Positions 47,823-60,289 of a DNA stretch of 64,000 bases are shown piece by piece. The translations under genes and the position numbers were made by a program. Numbering within the stretch: the stretch's first letter is position 1; each line of letters opens with the position of its first letter. Below the pieces are notes generated by a model that was not told the origin of the DNA, ran no database searches, and saw nothing but the letters and a program-made list of their open reading frames with translations. Origin of the DNA: Mucor racemosus (Eukaryota; Mucoromycota; Mucoromycetes; Mucorales; Mucoraceae); NCBI GenBank assembly GCA_027405735.1, contig JAPEHQ010000002.1, positions 372,001 to 436,000 on the forward strand. The letters run 5' to 3'.

Positions 47823-50020
47823 ACTGTATACCATATTTCTCTTTGAAAAATATTAAACACTATTTTCTAATTCAAATTTTCACTTGATGATGAAAGTATT
47901 TTCTTGATAATTATTCTGTCAAAAACAAATTCAATTGCATGCTCCAAGCTTTTCATTACAAGTATACAACTTTTTGAATGTGTGGATTTAGAATTGATTG
48001 AAAAAGGGGATCCTTCAAAGACTAAATAAAATTCAGTTGATATGTGTTTAAAACAGACACAAAAGGTTTTAATTCTTGAGCAAAACATAATTTCGAATCA
48101 TGTTAGAAAATAAAACAGAATAAAATCAAGTAGCAATTAAGCAACACTATTATGTCCTAAATTACTTTGTTTATGGGTTAAATTATTCGCTGCATAAAAA
48201 TCCTTTAAAGATCAAAAACAAGATCATGCACTAAGTAATAAAAGCTAATAACCATGAATATCCAGTTTTTTTTTTCAAAGATCTCAATGAAGACGATTTC
48301 TACTGCATTAGAAAATCAGATATCACTGCCCGTGGAATCATAACAAATATTTCAATTAAAACAATGATAATAATTGCTATGTTAATGATACATCCTCATC
48401 GTCCATGTCGCGAGAATGAACGCACTCTTGATCACAGTGCACCCAATCGAATAATTGACATCTGCAGGAAGGAGCGTTTTTACTTCATTAACAAACAATA
48501 GCAAGCTTGCTGATATAAAAATTCCCGTACAATCGATTGTGAACCCCACATCCAAATTGTCATTTTGTAAATATATATAGTATATGTTTGTACAGCTCTG
48601 CCCTAAGTTTTATTTCAGAAAAGTAAAGTTTTCCAGAATAGACAAAAACCTATGCAGTTTTGAATACAACGGTGTCATTGTGAAAAGGTGACAAGCGTAG
48701 GTAAAGCATCTTGAGATTACAGTGGCATGCAATACATGACATAAAATACGTTGACGCCTTCATTTTTCCCAAACCAAGGGTTTGCTCGCCTTAAAATCTT
48801 CTTCTCACTTGCGCTTTGTGGTCCTTGTATTCGACCGAATGATGTCTAGCAAGGTCCCCTAATCCCATTTGTAAAAGCCAGCCTGAAGATAATGAGTGAG
48901 AATGAAAGAAATAGGAAAGATTTACAAGGCAAACATGGGCTTTAGGTAGTAGCAATAGTGAACCAATGATGTCGTCAAGTTACTACCTCACTCGAGATCA
49001 TGCTATTCACCAATGATGTCCAGCAAGATCTCTCATTTCCACCTGCAAAAGCAAACCTGATGAAACGGAAGAGTTTAACTAAATGGTAATTGCGCAAGCA
49101 TGTACCATGTGTGAATATGCATAACGTGCAATTGATATTACTAAAATATGATGAATACCTATGATTACTTACACGGGATTATACAACAATTGGTTACAAT
49201 TATAAGTGATAAATAAGTAATAAGGCTATATTTATTTAGCTTATGTGTAAATGTATCGAAGAAAAAGAAAAGGACAGATAAATTCATTAAGGCATTGGTC
49301 TGTGCCTGAAAGCCTTTTACATATAAACTGGTTGCAATTTCAGCTGTCAAATATGTAATGGCCATTCTGGATCATTACATATACTATTGTGCAGCAAACG
49401 CATGTCTTCCAGTCGCAAGTAATGCTTTCAGCAGAGCAGATCTCTATTATAATATTTTGTTGGAACATAATCGCTCGCAATATAAACAAGCTCTATATTT
49501 TTCATACATTTTTGTATATTCAAGCTTTTTTTTTGGCATGTAAAATTCCGCACTTTCTGGTTTCGATCGAAAATCATGAGGTATCACTATACCAGAGTAT
49601 GGCATAAAATATGTATATAACTATGTAAACAAGATGGTAGTAAATTAAAACTAACTTATTTCAAGAACTTTTTTTAAGAGGCTTGCTTTGGTTTTGCTAA
49701 TTTCATTCCAGTTATTTGATTTTCGAGAGCTTTGGATTACAGCAATTTTATTATTTTCACTTGTTTTCAAAAGATAATTACAGTATAAAGAAAATTCAGG
49801 AGGACTATGGAGAAATAATTTTCGTGCTTTAAATGTTATAAAATATAGCTTCGTGGAGTTTTTTTGTGAATTAAGGCTTGCTGAAACGAATAAATCATGG
49901 TTTAGTTTACATGGTTTTATGCATTTTGGAGAAAAAGTCGATATTTAGCTTGAATTTCCAAATTTGAAGTATCGAAACCCAAAAAAGGAAATTTTGTTGG
50001 CAGAGAGCCTTGTTGTAATC
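47823..50020. other. Gene-free stretch
   Basis: About 2.2 kb with no gene. It holds a local duplication: a 'aatgatgtc.agcaag.tc' block at 48840-48890 recurs at 49014-49065. A decayed LTR2 copy ending GGATCATTACA at 49379 is also present. Confidence 0.45.
49085..49379 (+). mobile_element. Decayed solo LTR, family LTR2
   Basis: Shares 'gtgataaataagtaata', 'acagataaattca' and the terminal GGATCATTACA with the better copies at 41750 and 62621. The 5' end is diverged. Confidence 0.55.
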
Positions 50021-50068
50021 AGTAATGTGTTCAGTAATGTGTTTAGTAATGTGTTTAGTAATGTGTTA
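50021..50068. repeat. 12-bp minisatellite (four units)
   Basis: Four consecutive units of agtaatgtgttt with single-base variation, then a partial unit, 80 bp beyond the 3' end of the uS4m gene. Confidence 0.85.
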
Positions 50069-50144
50069 ATGTGTTAATATGTTTAGCAGAGCCGTATTAT
50101 AATTAATAATGTGTCAATTAATTATTTATTTAATACAAAAAGAA

Positions 50145-50877
50145 TTACTTGCTACGAGCATAATATTCATAAGCAAGAGAGTGGAATTCAGGAGGGAAAG
50201 GTGAAGGAATTTCTGTACGACCAGGTCTAGAGATGGGTGATCTCAAAAAGACAGATTGACAAGTATTGTAATTGACTTCGAGATATTCTGGGACAAATAA
50301 GAAAGGCTGTGAAAATGGTTTAGGAGTGAAATCAAGTTCTTGACCCTTTTCACCCTTTAAGAATTGGATAGCATGAGGATCTACTGTAATAACATCACCA
50401 TCCTTCAATTTATGAGAAGGATAAGCCAACTAAATAAATTGTTAACCAATTGTGTCCGTTAAATCCATTTAAAACCAATCTATTTACCTTTTTACCATTC
50501 ACCAAAACCTTACCATGAACACATAATTGACGAGCAGCGTAAATGGAAGGACAGAAATTTGAGCGAAATACGACAAAATCTAAACGACGTTCTAATTCAG
50601 CAAAAGAAAGAACAGCAACAGGAGGATGAGCTTGTCCAGCATCAGCTGAAGAATGAACAGTAGGTAACTTGGGGTCGAAAAATTTGTTTTTAAATTGACG
50701 TTCTGTCACTTCATCACCATGGTAAGCACGAGTTTCTCTTTTAGCTACCCATTTTTGTTGGAAAAGTGTTTTGCTGTTAAAGTTGGGAAGTTCTTTGTGT
50801 GCGATATTGTACAAATTGTATTTGTTCCAGGACATACGTCCCAACTTTCTTGATAAACTGTAAATAGGCTTTCTCAT
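50145..50877 (-). CDS. NAM9: Mitochondrial ribosomal protein uS4m (NAM9 family)
   Basis: Small-subunit protein of the mitochondrial ribosome that nucleates 16S-type rRNA folding. Exons: 50877-50488 and 50429-50145; 224 residues. The start [20 protein letters not shown] is typical of fungal uS4m. The S4 RNA-binding domain spans about residues 95-145, with [36 protein letters not shown] and [11 protein letters not shown]. The single intron falls inside the S4 domain after NGKK. The C-terminal tail ([15 protein letters not shown]) matches the fungal extension. The start codon directly follows a 19-nt A tract in the 5' leader. Confidence 0.92.
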
Positions 50878-52690
50878 TTTTTTTTTTTTTTTTTTTAATA
50901 AAAAGTGAAAAAAAAGCAAGGGGATGTGGAGGGGTGGCCGAAAAAGCAACACTAAAAGAAATTTGCAAGCCATCATGGCTCGAATTTGACAGGCTTCACA
51001 GTCACCAAAGTGTAGCAATTGATACGCTACTACATTGCTTTGTGCATAAACATGGACATTTGTTTATCATTTACTTGGTTTCATATTCAAAGAAGTTTAT
51101 TCAAGGTTCGAAATACAATGTGTGATGATTTTTCTACTAGTATCAAAGTGGCGGGAATTGTGTTCATATTGGTTTGTATACAAAGCGTATTTATAACAAA
51201 CTTAGGAACAAGAATTAGTTCAGAAATAAAATGTTTCATATTATGATATGATGGAAGCTCTTCTGTTGTAGCTGTAGTTGTAGTTTTGCTGTAATCATAA
51301 TCAGGTGAAAACCTGTCTAGATTGAATTCACTATGTACTCAAGCATATCGATAGCTGTTTCAAGTATTCTGTAATCTACCCCAAATTCACATATGAATTG
51401 TTAATCGAGTTTAATTAAGAAAATCCTAAACTCATAAAATGAAAAACCTACAATAAGATTCGCAGATCCTATACTTACTTCCACCTCAGCCGCATATCGA
51501 TTATCTTTGAACGTTATAGGATGAAAAGCAGGGTTATAAATGGCCAAAGTAGAGTTATGTGAAAATTAAAATATTTGTTCAAGAGAGTGCAAAAGCAGAG
51601 CTACTAATGAAATCTGTCACCGCAAAAAAAGACTCAAGTGTTCAGGTACACTCCCTAACAAAGATCCATTTTGCTGGATCTATGTAAATTAAAAGCTGTG
51701 CGTACAATTTATATACTATTTTAATTATTCATGTGGTTTTATGTGGTCGTAAATCTTTTTCAAATTATAGAAATTCTTGAAAAAGTAAATAAATACTTTG
51801 TCTAGTGATATTCCAAACCGTTTTATGCTAAAATATCAACAACTTTAAAGGTCTAAGTCTATTATATAAACATATAATGGTTTTAAATATACATATATCA
51901 ACATTTAATAATGTAAAGAAGCGTTAGTTACGTTCATTATTATATACCGTAAGAAAGCTATTGATGCTTAACTTTGGCGAAACAATTGAAATCGGGAGGG
52001 GGCTTCCAAATGAAAATTTCAGTGGTTAGATTCATGCTTCAATTTGGTACACTTCTGATACATGGAGCTACACTCTCCAATAGGATTGCTAAATTTTAAC
52101 AAAACAAAGCGTATTCTGCAATTATTTTACATTCCTGGGTATAATCATTAAACTTATGTAGTGTATTGCAAAATATTATGAGAATACGCTGCATGATTTC
52201 AATGTTTAAGCAATAGAGTTTCAGTCAAGCTCGCAATAGGCTGCGAAAATTGAATATTTTTGATTTCAAGGCATTTTAGCAAACTGTACCAGCTATAAGT
52301 GCTTAATTTCATAGATTAAATATTAAACAGAGATGGATACTACTTAATCTTCGGCTTGAAAAACTTTATTTGTGTGAGCCAAGCTTGGCACTGAAATGTT
52401 GCTAGGTCTACTGCTTGCTAATTTATCAAAATGATGAATCGCATGCAAACAATACGAAATGAACAAGGTACTGTAAGTAAAAGAGCAGACTTTTGTCGCT
52501 TCGATGTATTGAAATTAAGCCTTTGTCGTTGAATTTGTTACTTTTAGGAATACTTACTATATAGTAATAAAAATAGCTTTTGATATCCTTCTTTGGTCCA
52601 AATAGTTACACTCTATAAGCTTTTATTGCCTTTCTAAATCAATAAAATAACCATATTCACCGTATAAATTAAAATAGATTTTCAAGAAAT
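50878..52690. other. Gene-free stretch
   Basis: Includes the uS4m promoter. No gene or strong repeat match seen; short ORFs at 50934-51246 overlap the 5' region and look incidental. Confidence 0.4.
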
Positions 52691-52943
52691 TGAGTTTTCA
52701 TAGTTTTCAATCTTCAAAATTGGTGTTTGTCCTCTTTTCTGCAGCTGACGATCTCATACTACATATTTCCTAGGATATATCTTAGACAGTGCCAAACAGA
52801 TATGAATTGGTCGCATTATCCTACCTATATACCTATTTCTAAATTTATTTTATATTTTACCAAAGACTCAAAATCAAATAAAATCCATTGGGTTCTCCTT
52901 GAAAACTGGGTCTCACTTTTCATCCCTATTCTTGACGCATTTA

Positions 52944-52945
<2 letters not shown>
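52690..52945 (-). repeat. R1 repeat, terminal fragment
   Basis: Matches the start of copy 3 (39315-39480), for example 'cagatatgaattggtcgcat' and 'ccttgaaaactgggtctcac'. It directly abuts R2 copy B. Confidence 0.7.

Positions 52946-52976
<31 letters not shown>
52946..52976. repeat. Poly-T tract
   Basis: About 30 consecutive T at the junction of the R1 fragment and R2 copy B. Copies C and D have only 8 T at the equivalent point. Confidence 0.85.
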
Positions 52977-53334
52977 GGCAATGCTACAAATCATCGTTCA
53001 ATATGACCTAATATTAATGCAACAGAGAAAATACAGCTGGTAAAGAACTGATAGCCAATGTACATCGAGGTCAAGATTAATTAAAGGTGCATTCATTGTG
53101 TAGTAGAAATCGCAACAACATTTTGATGATAGAAATTACAGGCCCAAGATGTTGTATTTGGCTCAGGATTTTTAAAAGAGTTTAAAAGCATACTTCATCA
53201 AACTCACTTAGATTTTGAATACTCACCAAATGCTATAAGTATCATCTTGTTTTTTATTTAATTGCTGTATTATTAAAAATCAAGCTTTTCATAGCTTATA
53301 ACAATGACAATAATGGGATGTTTCTGATTTTAGA

Positions 53335-53559
53335 TTGACATTTATCATGAGGCGGGTTGATGATACGTTTGATACTACTGCATATGGAACCAGTCAATTT
53401 GATTTACCTGATTTGAATGCAAATACCAAGGAGCCATTTGTAAGTACTTAAGTTGATTCTGGTAAAGTCTTGGATAAATTAGCTTGGGGCAAAGAGAGTA
53501 AAAAGGCGGCAATAATGGATTCCCGCGATGGCAATGTTTATGTTTATGATTTTGGAGAG
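53335..53559 (+). pseudogene. Captured WD40 exon fragment, dynein intermediate chain-like
   Basis: 225 nt read in one frame with a single stop (53449-53451). It includes DLNANTKEPF, KVLDKLAWGKESKKAA and DGNVYVYDFGE, and is followed exactly by a GTAAGA splice donor at 53560. In dynein intermediate chains the final WD repeats read roughly DGTGxxxLWDLN...ALNxxxW...GxVxVYDxGE. The retained splice donor shows the source was genomic DNA rather than cDNA. Family assignment is inference. Confidence 0.55.
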
Positions 53560-55289
53560 GTAAGACTAAAACTTAATGTAAACCATGTCTAACGCAATAA
53601 TTATAAAGTAAGACTATATTATCATCAAATAAACTACCACACAATATTAACATGTATAAAGATTTACAGTAATAAGCTTGAATCAAGTGGGTACAGCATC
53701 GTAAATTCTTGAAAAAGTTCTCAAGTATAATAAAATCTCTTATTTTTAAGACTTACAAGGCTTATAAGCGGAATATTAATTTAGAAAATTATTCTTGTCC
53801 AGATCATCAATTTTGACATTTTTTAATTTTTTTTTTCTGAATTTGTAAATTTAGAGTTAATTATACTACCAATTATAAAAACAAAAAATATACACATATA
53901 AAACATTTAGCGCTCTATTTGCGCAATAAAAAATAACAAACATTTTTATTGCAAAATATTACATGAAAATTCTTTAATCAAAAATCCGTTTTTGGGGCAA
54001 AAGTACAAATTTTTATTACTTAACATTTAATATTAAGCTTTTATAAAATGTGTATTAGTCATGGCTACAATTTCCTCTCACGTTGTAGTATATTTAAACG
54101 TTGATTTTGGTATCAAAATTTGATTTTTCTGATTTTTGATCAAAATCATGAGTGTTGGTAAGGATAAAATGAGCCCCGAAAAAGGTCCGCTACAAAAACT
54201 GAATTTTCAGATCGTACCTGGTTAAATATAAGAAAAGCTATAAAAAAAACGCTTTTTTATTTAAAACTTAGATATATACCATAGTCTAAGGTCAAAGAGA
54301 CTTAGCAGTTCGATCTTGCTATGATGCTCAATTACGGCGTCGCTCTGTGGGCTCGCTTTTACAATTTTTTAACGAATCTATGATGTTGTGGAATACGTAT
54401 ACATTTATTCACTATATTGATCTCCATTTCATCTGATTCACAATTAAAGTACAGCTGGCATGAATAGAAGACATTACACTACTAAATGATATAATATGCT
54501 GATTCATACTAATATAAATTTTCTACCAAGCTTCTATCCTAGCAGCTTATAATAGTTAAAGACCAATCAACATAGTGTGAATCTAATCAGACCATTATGA
54601 TCAAGGACCCATTAACTCTATGAATACACCGATTGGTTACTATTAAGACTTATATCTTCTGACAAGGAGGGGTATTATTGGCTATGTATGGACCTAGGAA
54701 TGATTACCTAATCTCTCTGATGAAAACTATATAAAGAGGGCATTTATTTACTACAAAAGTCCTCCAATAGAATTTAACTTGATAATAATCCTTTTCTACG
54801 TGTGTTGTTTCTCTCTTTTTGTTTTCGTATTCCAAGGATATATTCACCGTTTGATAAGGCATATCAAACTATCAAGCTGGTATTCTTTTCTTTCATCTGG
54901 ATACACATGCTAGAAATTAGACATAAAGGACTAATATTGTTAATATACATTGGGTAACAGTCTTTATATCAGAGACTGATATTTTCATTTTAACCGCATT
55001 CTAAGATCAAATATCATTATTTACTACTGTACTGTTGGACGTATTTCTTGATTACCAGGTCAAATCGAAGGCAATAATACTCATATCTACTCAATTAAAA
55101 GCTAGAACTGGCTACAATTTCACGAAATGTTCCAGAAAAGTGATAAAATTTTAAATGATATTATAGAAACAAAAATAAAAAAGAATAGTCTAATGTCTTG
55201 TATAGTAATCATAGTTTTGATCGTAGCTATTCTTGAAAACAAATGTTTTTGCAGCTGACAACTGTAAACTAAAATAGTAAGTTTAAAAA

Positions 55290-55485
55290 AGGGTGCTTTG
55301 TGTTTTACCAAAACTAATAAGAATTAGACAAGAGTAAAAGATGAGGTCTTATTCAATGTAGAGAATGAGATTATATATAGAAGAGATTATCAAGTGATAC
55401 GACAGCTATTAATGGTGTAACAATAACAATATCCTGATAATACGACTACTGTTGTAACGCTATATCTAGATTCTGATATAGCGAT
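55290..55485. other. Insertion between R2 copy B and R5
   Basis: About 190 bp present in unit B but absent at the equivalent point of unit C (near 58045). Type is unknown. Confidence 0.5.
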
Positions 55486-55890
55486 TTGTTTAAATTTTAT
55501 GTGTAATAAAGTACCATCTATAATCCTAGATTTGGCTTGCATATAAATTTAAGCAGTAAATGTTACTTAAGTTTATGCTCGAGCAAAAAACATTGTTGCT
55601 GTAAGCATTATAGCTATAAACATATTTACAAATGATGATGACAATTGTACATATATTGGCCCTTGCATGCATTGCTCTGCATCGACAACGTATTGAATTG
55701 TATTTTCTATAATCTATAGTTCTGCACATACAGACTTAGTGTTGTGCTCGTGTGCAGTTTCTTTTGTTGTGCCCATGTGCTTCTTGTTATCTTTTTAGCC
55801 ATATTCAGTGGGCATAACAGCTCAGGCCATAGCGTGCGGCCCACCTGGGCACAACAGAATGATCTTGTGCAGCACAGGTCGGCTGTAGTA
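55486..55890 (+). repeat. R5/R4 repeat block, unit B
   Basis: R5 (55486-55715) matches 58046-58220 plus 58755-58830. R4 (55722-55890) matches 59044-59222 and is unusually GC-rich here, with several gcacatgggcacaac-like words. Confidence 0.75.
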
Positions 55891-55904
55891 TACACTCATT
55901 GTTA

Positions 55905-58045
55905 TTTAATTGCATAATTTGATATGCAGAAAACTCTTAAAGCATTCATTCTTTTTTTTTGGCAATGTTACAAATCATCGTTTAACATGACTGAATATTA
56001 ATGAATTAGAGAAAATACAACTGGTAAAAAACTGATACCCAACAATGTGCATCGAGTTCAAGATTAATTAAAGGTGCATTCATTGTGTAGTAGAAATCGC
56101 AACAACATTTTGATGATAGAGATTACAGGACCAAGATGTTGTATTTGCCACAGAATTTTGAAAAGGGTTTAAAACATACTTTATCAAACTTACTTAGGTG
56201 TTAAATACTCACCATGTGCTATTAGTATCATCTTGTTTTTTATTCAATTGCTGTATTATTAAAACCAAACTTTTCATGCCTTATAACAATGACAATGGGA
56301 TGTTTCTGATTTTAGATTGACATTTATCATAAGGCGGGCTGATGATACGTTTGATACTATTGTAGATGGAACCAGTCAATTTAATTTATGGGATTTGTTG
56401 AATGCAAATACAGAGGAACTATTTTTAGGTACTTTAGTTGGTTTTCTAGTAAAGCATTGAATAAATTGGCTTGAGACACAGATGGCATAAAGGTGGCAAT
56501 AGGTTCCAGTGATGGCCAAGTTTATGTTTATTATGGTGTATGATATTGGAGAAGTAAGGCTAAAACTTAGAGTAAAGTATCTCTAGCGCAATAATTATAA
56601 AGTAAGGCTATATTATCATCAAATAAACTACCACATAATATTAACATGTTTCACGTTTTACAGTAATAAGTAATAAGCTTGAATCAAGTGGGTACAGCAT
56701 CGTAAATTCTTGAAAAAGTTCTCAAGTATTATAAAATCTCTTATTTTTAAGTCTTACAAAGCTTATAAGCGGAATATTAATTTAGAAAATTATTCTTGTC
56801 CAGATCATCAATTTTGACATTTTTTAATTTTTTTTTTCTGATTTTGCAAATCTAGAGTTAATTATACTACCAATTATAAAACCAAAAAATATACACATAT
56901 ACAACATTTAGCCCTCTATTTGCTCAATAAAAAATAACAAACATTTTTATTGCAAAATATTACATGAAAATCCTTTAAACAAAAATCCGTTTTTGGGCCA
57001 AAAGTGCAAAGTTTCATTACTTAACATTTAATATTAAGCTTTTATAAAATGTGTATTAGTTATGGCTACAATTTTCTCTCACAATGTAGTATATTTAAAT
57101 GTTGATTTTGGTATCAAAAATTGATTTTTCTGTTTTTTGATCAAAATCATGAGTGTTAGTAAGGATAAAAAGAATCCTGGAAAATGTCCGCTACAAAGTC
57201 TGAATTTTCAGACCATACGTGGTTAAATATAAGAAAAGTTAAGAAAACGCCTTTTTATTTAAAACTTAGATGCTGTATATACCATAGTATAAGAGATTTA
57301 GCCGTTCAATCTTGCTATGCTCAATTACGGCATTGCTCTACGGGCTCGCTTCTGCAATTTTTTAACGAATCTATGATATGACAGACGGTTTTTCTGGTAG
57401 AAAAATGCATGTTTCTATGATAACAGATATTGCCTATTATTTTGTTTAGTTTATAGTTCATGGTTCATGCGCTGTAATGCTGCTTTTGACATTGGCTGAA
57501 ATGAGCAATTTAGCAGGGTTTTAATTGCACTAAGTAATGTAAAACCTTGAAAATCCTTTTCTACGTGTGTTGTTCCTCTCTTTTTGTTTTCGTATTATTC
57601 TAAGGATATATTCACTGTTTGATAAGGTATATCAGACTATTATCAAGCTGGTATTTTTTCTTTTATCTAAATAAGCATGCTAACATAAGGGACTAATGTT
57701 TTTAATATAGGTAGCAGTCTATATTAGAGACTGATATTTTCATTTAACCGCATTCTAAGATCAAATATCATTATTTACTACTGTATTGTTGGATGTATTT
57801 CGAGATTACAAGATCAAATCGAAGGCAATGATATTTATATCTGCTCAATGCAAAGCTAGAACTGGCTACAGACCCACGCACAAAATGTTCCAGAAAAGCG
57901 ATAAAATTTCAAATGATATAAAAAAACAAAAAAACAGATGTCTTGGCTAATAATAGCCATAGTTTTGATCGTAATTATGCTTAAAAACAAACCTTCTTAC
58001 AGCTGACAATCGTAAACTAATAAAGTAAGTTTAAAGAAGGTTAAT
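55905..58045 (+). repeat. R2 repeat, copy C
   Basis: Full-length copy of about 2.1 kb. The captured WD40 fragment lies at about 56318-56552 and is frameshifted. The region 56640-57370 is very close to 53640-54370 of copy B. Confidence 0.85.
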
Positions 58046-59222
58046 TTGTTTAAATTTTATGTGTGATAAAGTAACATCTATAATATTAGATTTGACTTGC
58101 ATATAAATTTAAGCAGTAAGTGTCATTTAAATTTATGCTGGAGCAAAAACCCATTATTGTTGCTACAAACATTATAGCTGTAGACATATTTACAAATGAT
58201 GATAATCGTATATATATTGGCTCTTTGTTGTATTCCATGTCACCTTCTTCTACAAATCTACATCCTAATCTGATACACAAATACATTGATAGTGGCTGGC
58301 ACAAATCCATGGTATAGCCGATACTTCGGAAGGAAGTATCAACTACGGATACTCTATTTTTCCATGTGGCTCAATAGCACATTTAGCTCATTTTATGACA
58401 GCACATTAATAGGTGGCGCTATTAATATAAACATTGACCTCAGGGCACGGACCTGCTCTCAACAAACTAAATAAGAACAAGACAAGTACTAATTATGAAA
58501 CATATCAACTAAGGCTATAATTCAACACGGTACATCTCGGATTTGCTGAATCAATATGGTTAATACTTATCATATTGATCTATTGGTTCTCTAGTTATAA
58601 TCTCAGTAGTAAATAGTAAATAGATATAAAAGATCCATACTTTTAGATCTGAATAAACGATAGACTTCTTTTAGTTTTGAGATACAGTTGGAAAAGCTGA
58701 TACATTATTGTTTCTTTTTATTGTATTTTATTGAAAAACTCGAAGGATAATTCACTCTTGCATGTATTGCTCTACCTCAACAATGTATTGAATTGTATTG
58801 TATTGCATATAATCTATATTAATAAAAACAAATGCAATCTAAAAACCCTTCCCAGTAAAAAAATGCAATGATATTTTGAGAACGGCACAGTGCTCATGTA
58901 CAAACTAATTTGTGCCCACAATCAGCTCATTATGCTCATGGTCAGATTTTATTATTATGCACAAATAGGAATAATAATGAGATGTTTATGGGCAATTCTA
59001 CTATTATGCACACATGGGATTGATGCCATGCACATGATGGACAGAATGTATAATTCTGCACATATAGGTTTAGCGTTGTGCTCGTGTGCTGCTTTTTTTG
59101 TTGCCCCATGTGCATCTTGTTACCTTTTTAGCCATATTTAGTAGGCACAACGGCTCAGGCTATAGTGATGCAGCCCACCTGGGCACAAGAAAATCATCTT
59201 GTGCAGCACAGATCAACTATAG
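58046..59222 (+). repeat. R5/R4 repeat block, unit C, split by an LTR
   Basis: R5 starts at 58046, is interrupted by the LTR at 58226-58754, and resumes at 58755. R4 is at 59044-59222. With copy C it forms a second tandem unit of the 52.9-59.2 kb array. Confidence 0.75.
58226..58754. mobile_element. Solo LTR with 5-bp target duplication CTCTT
   Basis: Starts TGTTGTATTCC and ends GATAATTCA. The direct repeat CTCTT lies at 58221-58225 and 58755-58759. Unit B (near 55665) shows the uninterrupted site. It is 529 bp with a 'tagatataaaag' TATA-like element, consistent with a Copia- or Ty3-type LTR. Confidence 0.85.
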
Positions 59223-59969
59223 TGTTTTTGAACCATACATGTCGTATAGATGATAGCACCCTTGATCACGGTTTAATTAATTATACAAATGAAATACAAT
59301 ATATATCAAAACAGAATTTTATCCAAATAAATAATAATAAGTAAATATATCAATTTAGTCAACTACTACCCATCTATTATTATATTGAAGCTGCACTATC
59401 AATATAAATAAGGTTCACGTACTATTGTCACATTTGACATACATCCCTTATAGGCTTATGACGGATGCTCTGCATAATTTACCCCTTAAAATATTAAATC
59501 AATAAAAATGTACTCAAAACTAGAAGATTACTAAATATAAATTCATTCAAGTCTAATGGCATTTAAGTTTTCCAAATCACTATAAATATCCTCATACCTT
59601 TTCAATTATTTTAAATCTTCAGAAATCTTTTGTAATAAAAAATTTCGCTGATTATGATTGTATTTCTACCGCTTTTATTTTATATTTTTTTTATTTTAGT
59701 AAACAACATTTTTGTTTACTACATAAGCAAGTCAAAGCAAATAAATACCCTAAAAAAAGCGTAATTCAAGCGAGTCCAAGCACAAGGCTCGCTCGCTTGC
59801 TTATGTTCGCACTATTCGATTGCAATCACTATAAATACCTGACCTTTATGATACTCATGATTTGACATCTTCATCCTTTTTTCCTTATGAATATGCTTAA
59901 ATAAATATATCTAGCTCTAATTGTATTGTAGCTGAAGAGCTGGTTATCTTAAGCATATATAATATAAAC
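59223..59969. other. Gene-free stretch
   Basis: No gene or repeat match recognised, apart from a short GC-richer patch near 59765-59805. Confidence 0.4.
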
Positions 59970-60251
59970 TGTAATGATATGTGTTTTTGGATAAATATTA
60001 TGGTCAAAATGGTATGCTAATGATATGGTTTTTAATATTAGGGATCGGCGAACTTTGGTTGGAAGAAGGTCGGTGTTCTTATTTGTAAATTAGATATTTA
60101 TTAAGGGAAATAAATAAAGATGTAAAGAGGAAGAAAGACAAATAATTCTACAAGGAATTATAGAAAAATTTCCTTATAGTATTTATAGGAACATTTGAGA
60201 TGAACATTGCTGCTGTGAATTATTATAGTAGTGATATGTTGATTCATTACA
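59970..60251 (+). mobile_element. Solo LTR, family LTR1 (282 bp)
   Basis: Starts TGTAATGATATG and ends GATTCATTACA. Closest in the window to 40867-41148. Confidence 0.75.
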
Positions 60252-60289
60252 TAAAACACGAAGCAAATTGGATGTCTTTATTTTTTAGG

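Larger units (their letters stand above)
52940..55290 (+). repeat. R2 repeat, copy B (with WD40 pseudo-exon)
   Basis: Colinear with copy C. About 400 bp near 54378-54770 replaces R2 sequence and may be an LTR, as it starts TGTTGTGG and carries 'ctatataaagag'. It includes the best-preserved captured fragment. Confidence 0.8.

Noticed and set aside
54378..54770. Possible LTR in R2 copy B
   Set aside because: It starts TGTTGTGG and has a TATA-like box, but the right end and target duplication could not be fixed, so it is mentioned only within copy B.
58286..58474. 62-residue ORF
   Set aside because: Contained within the solo LTR at 58226-58754.
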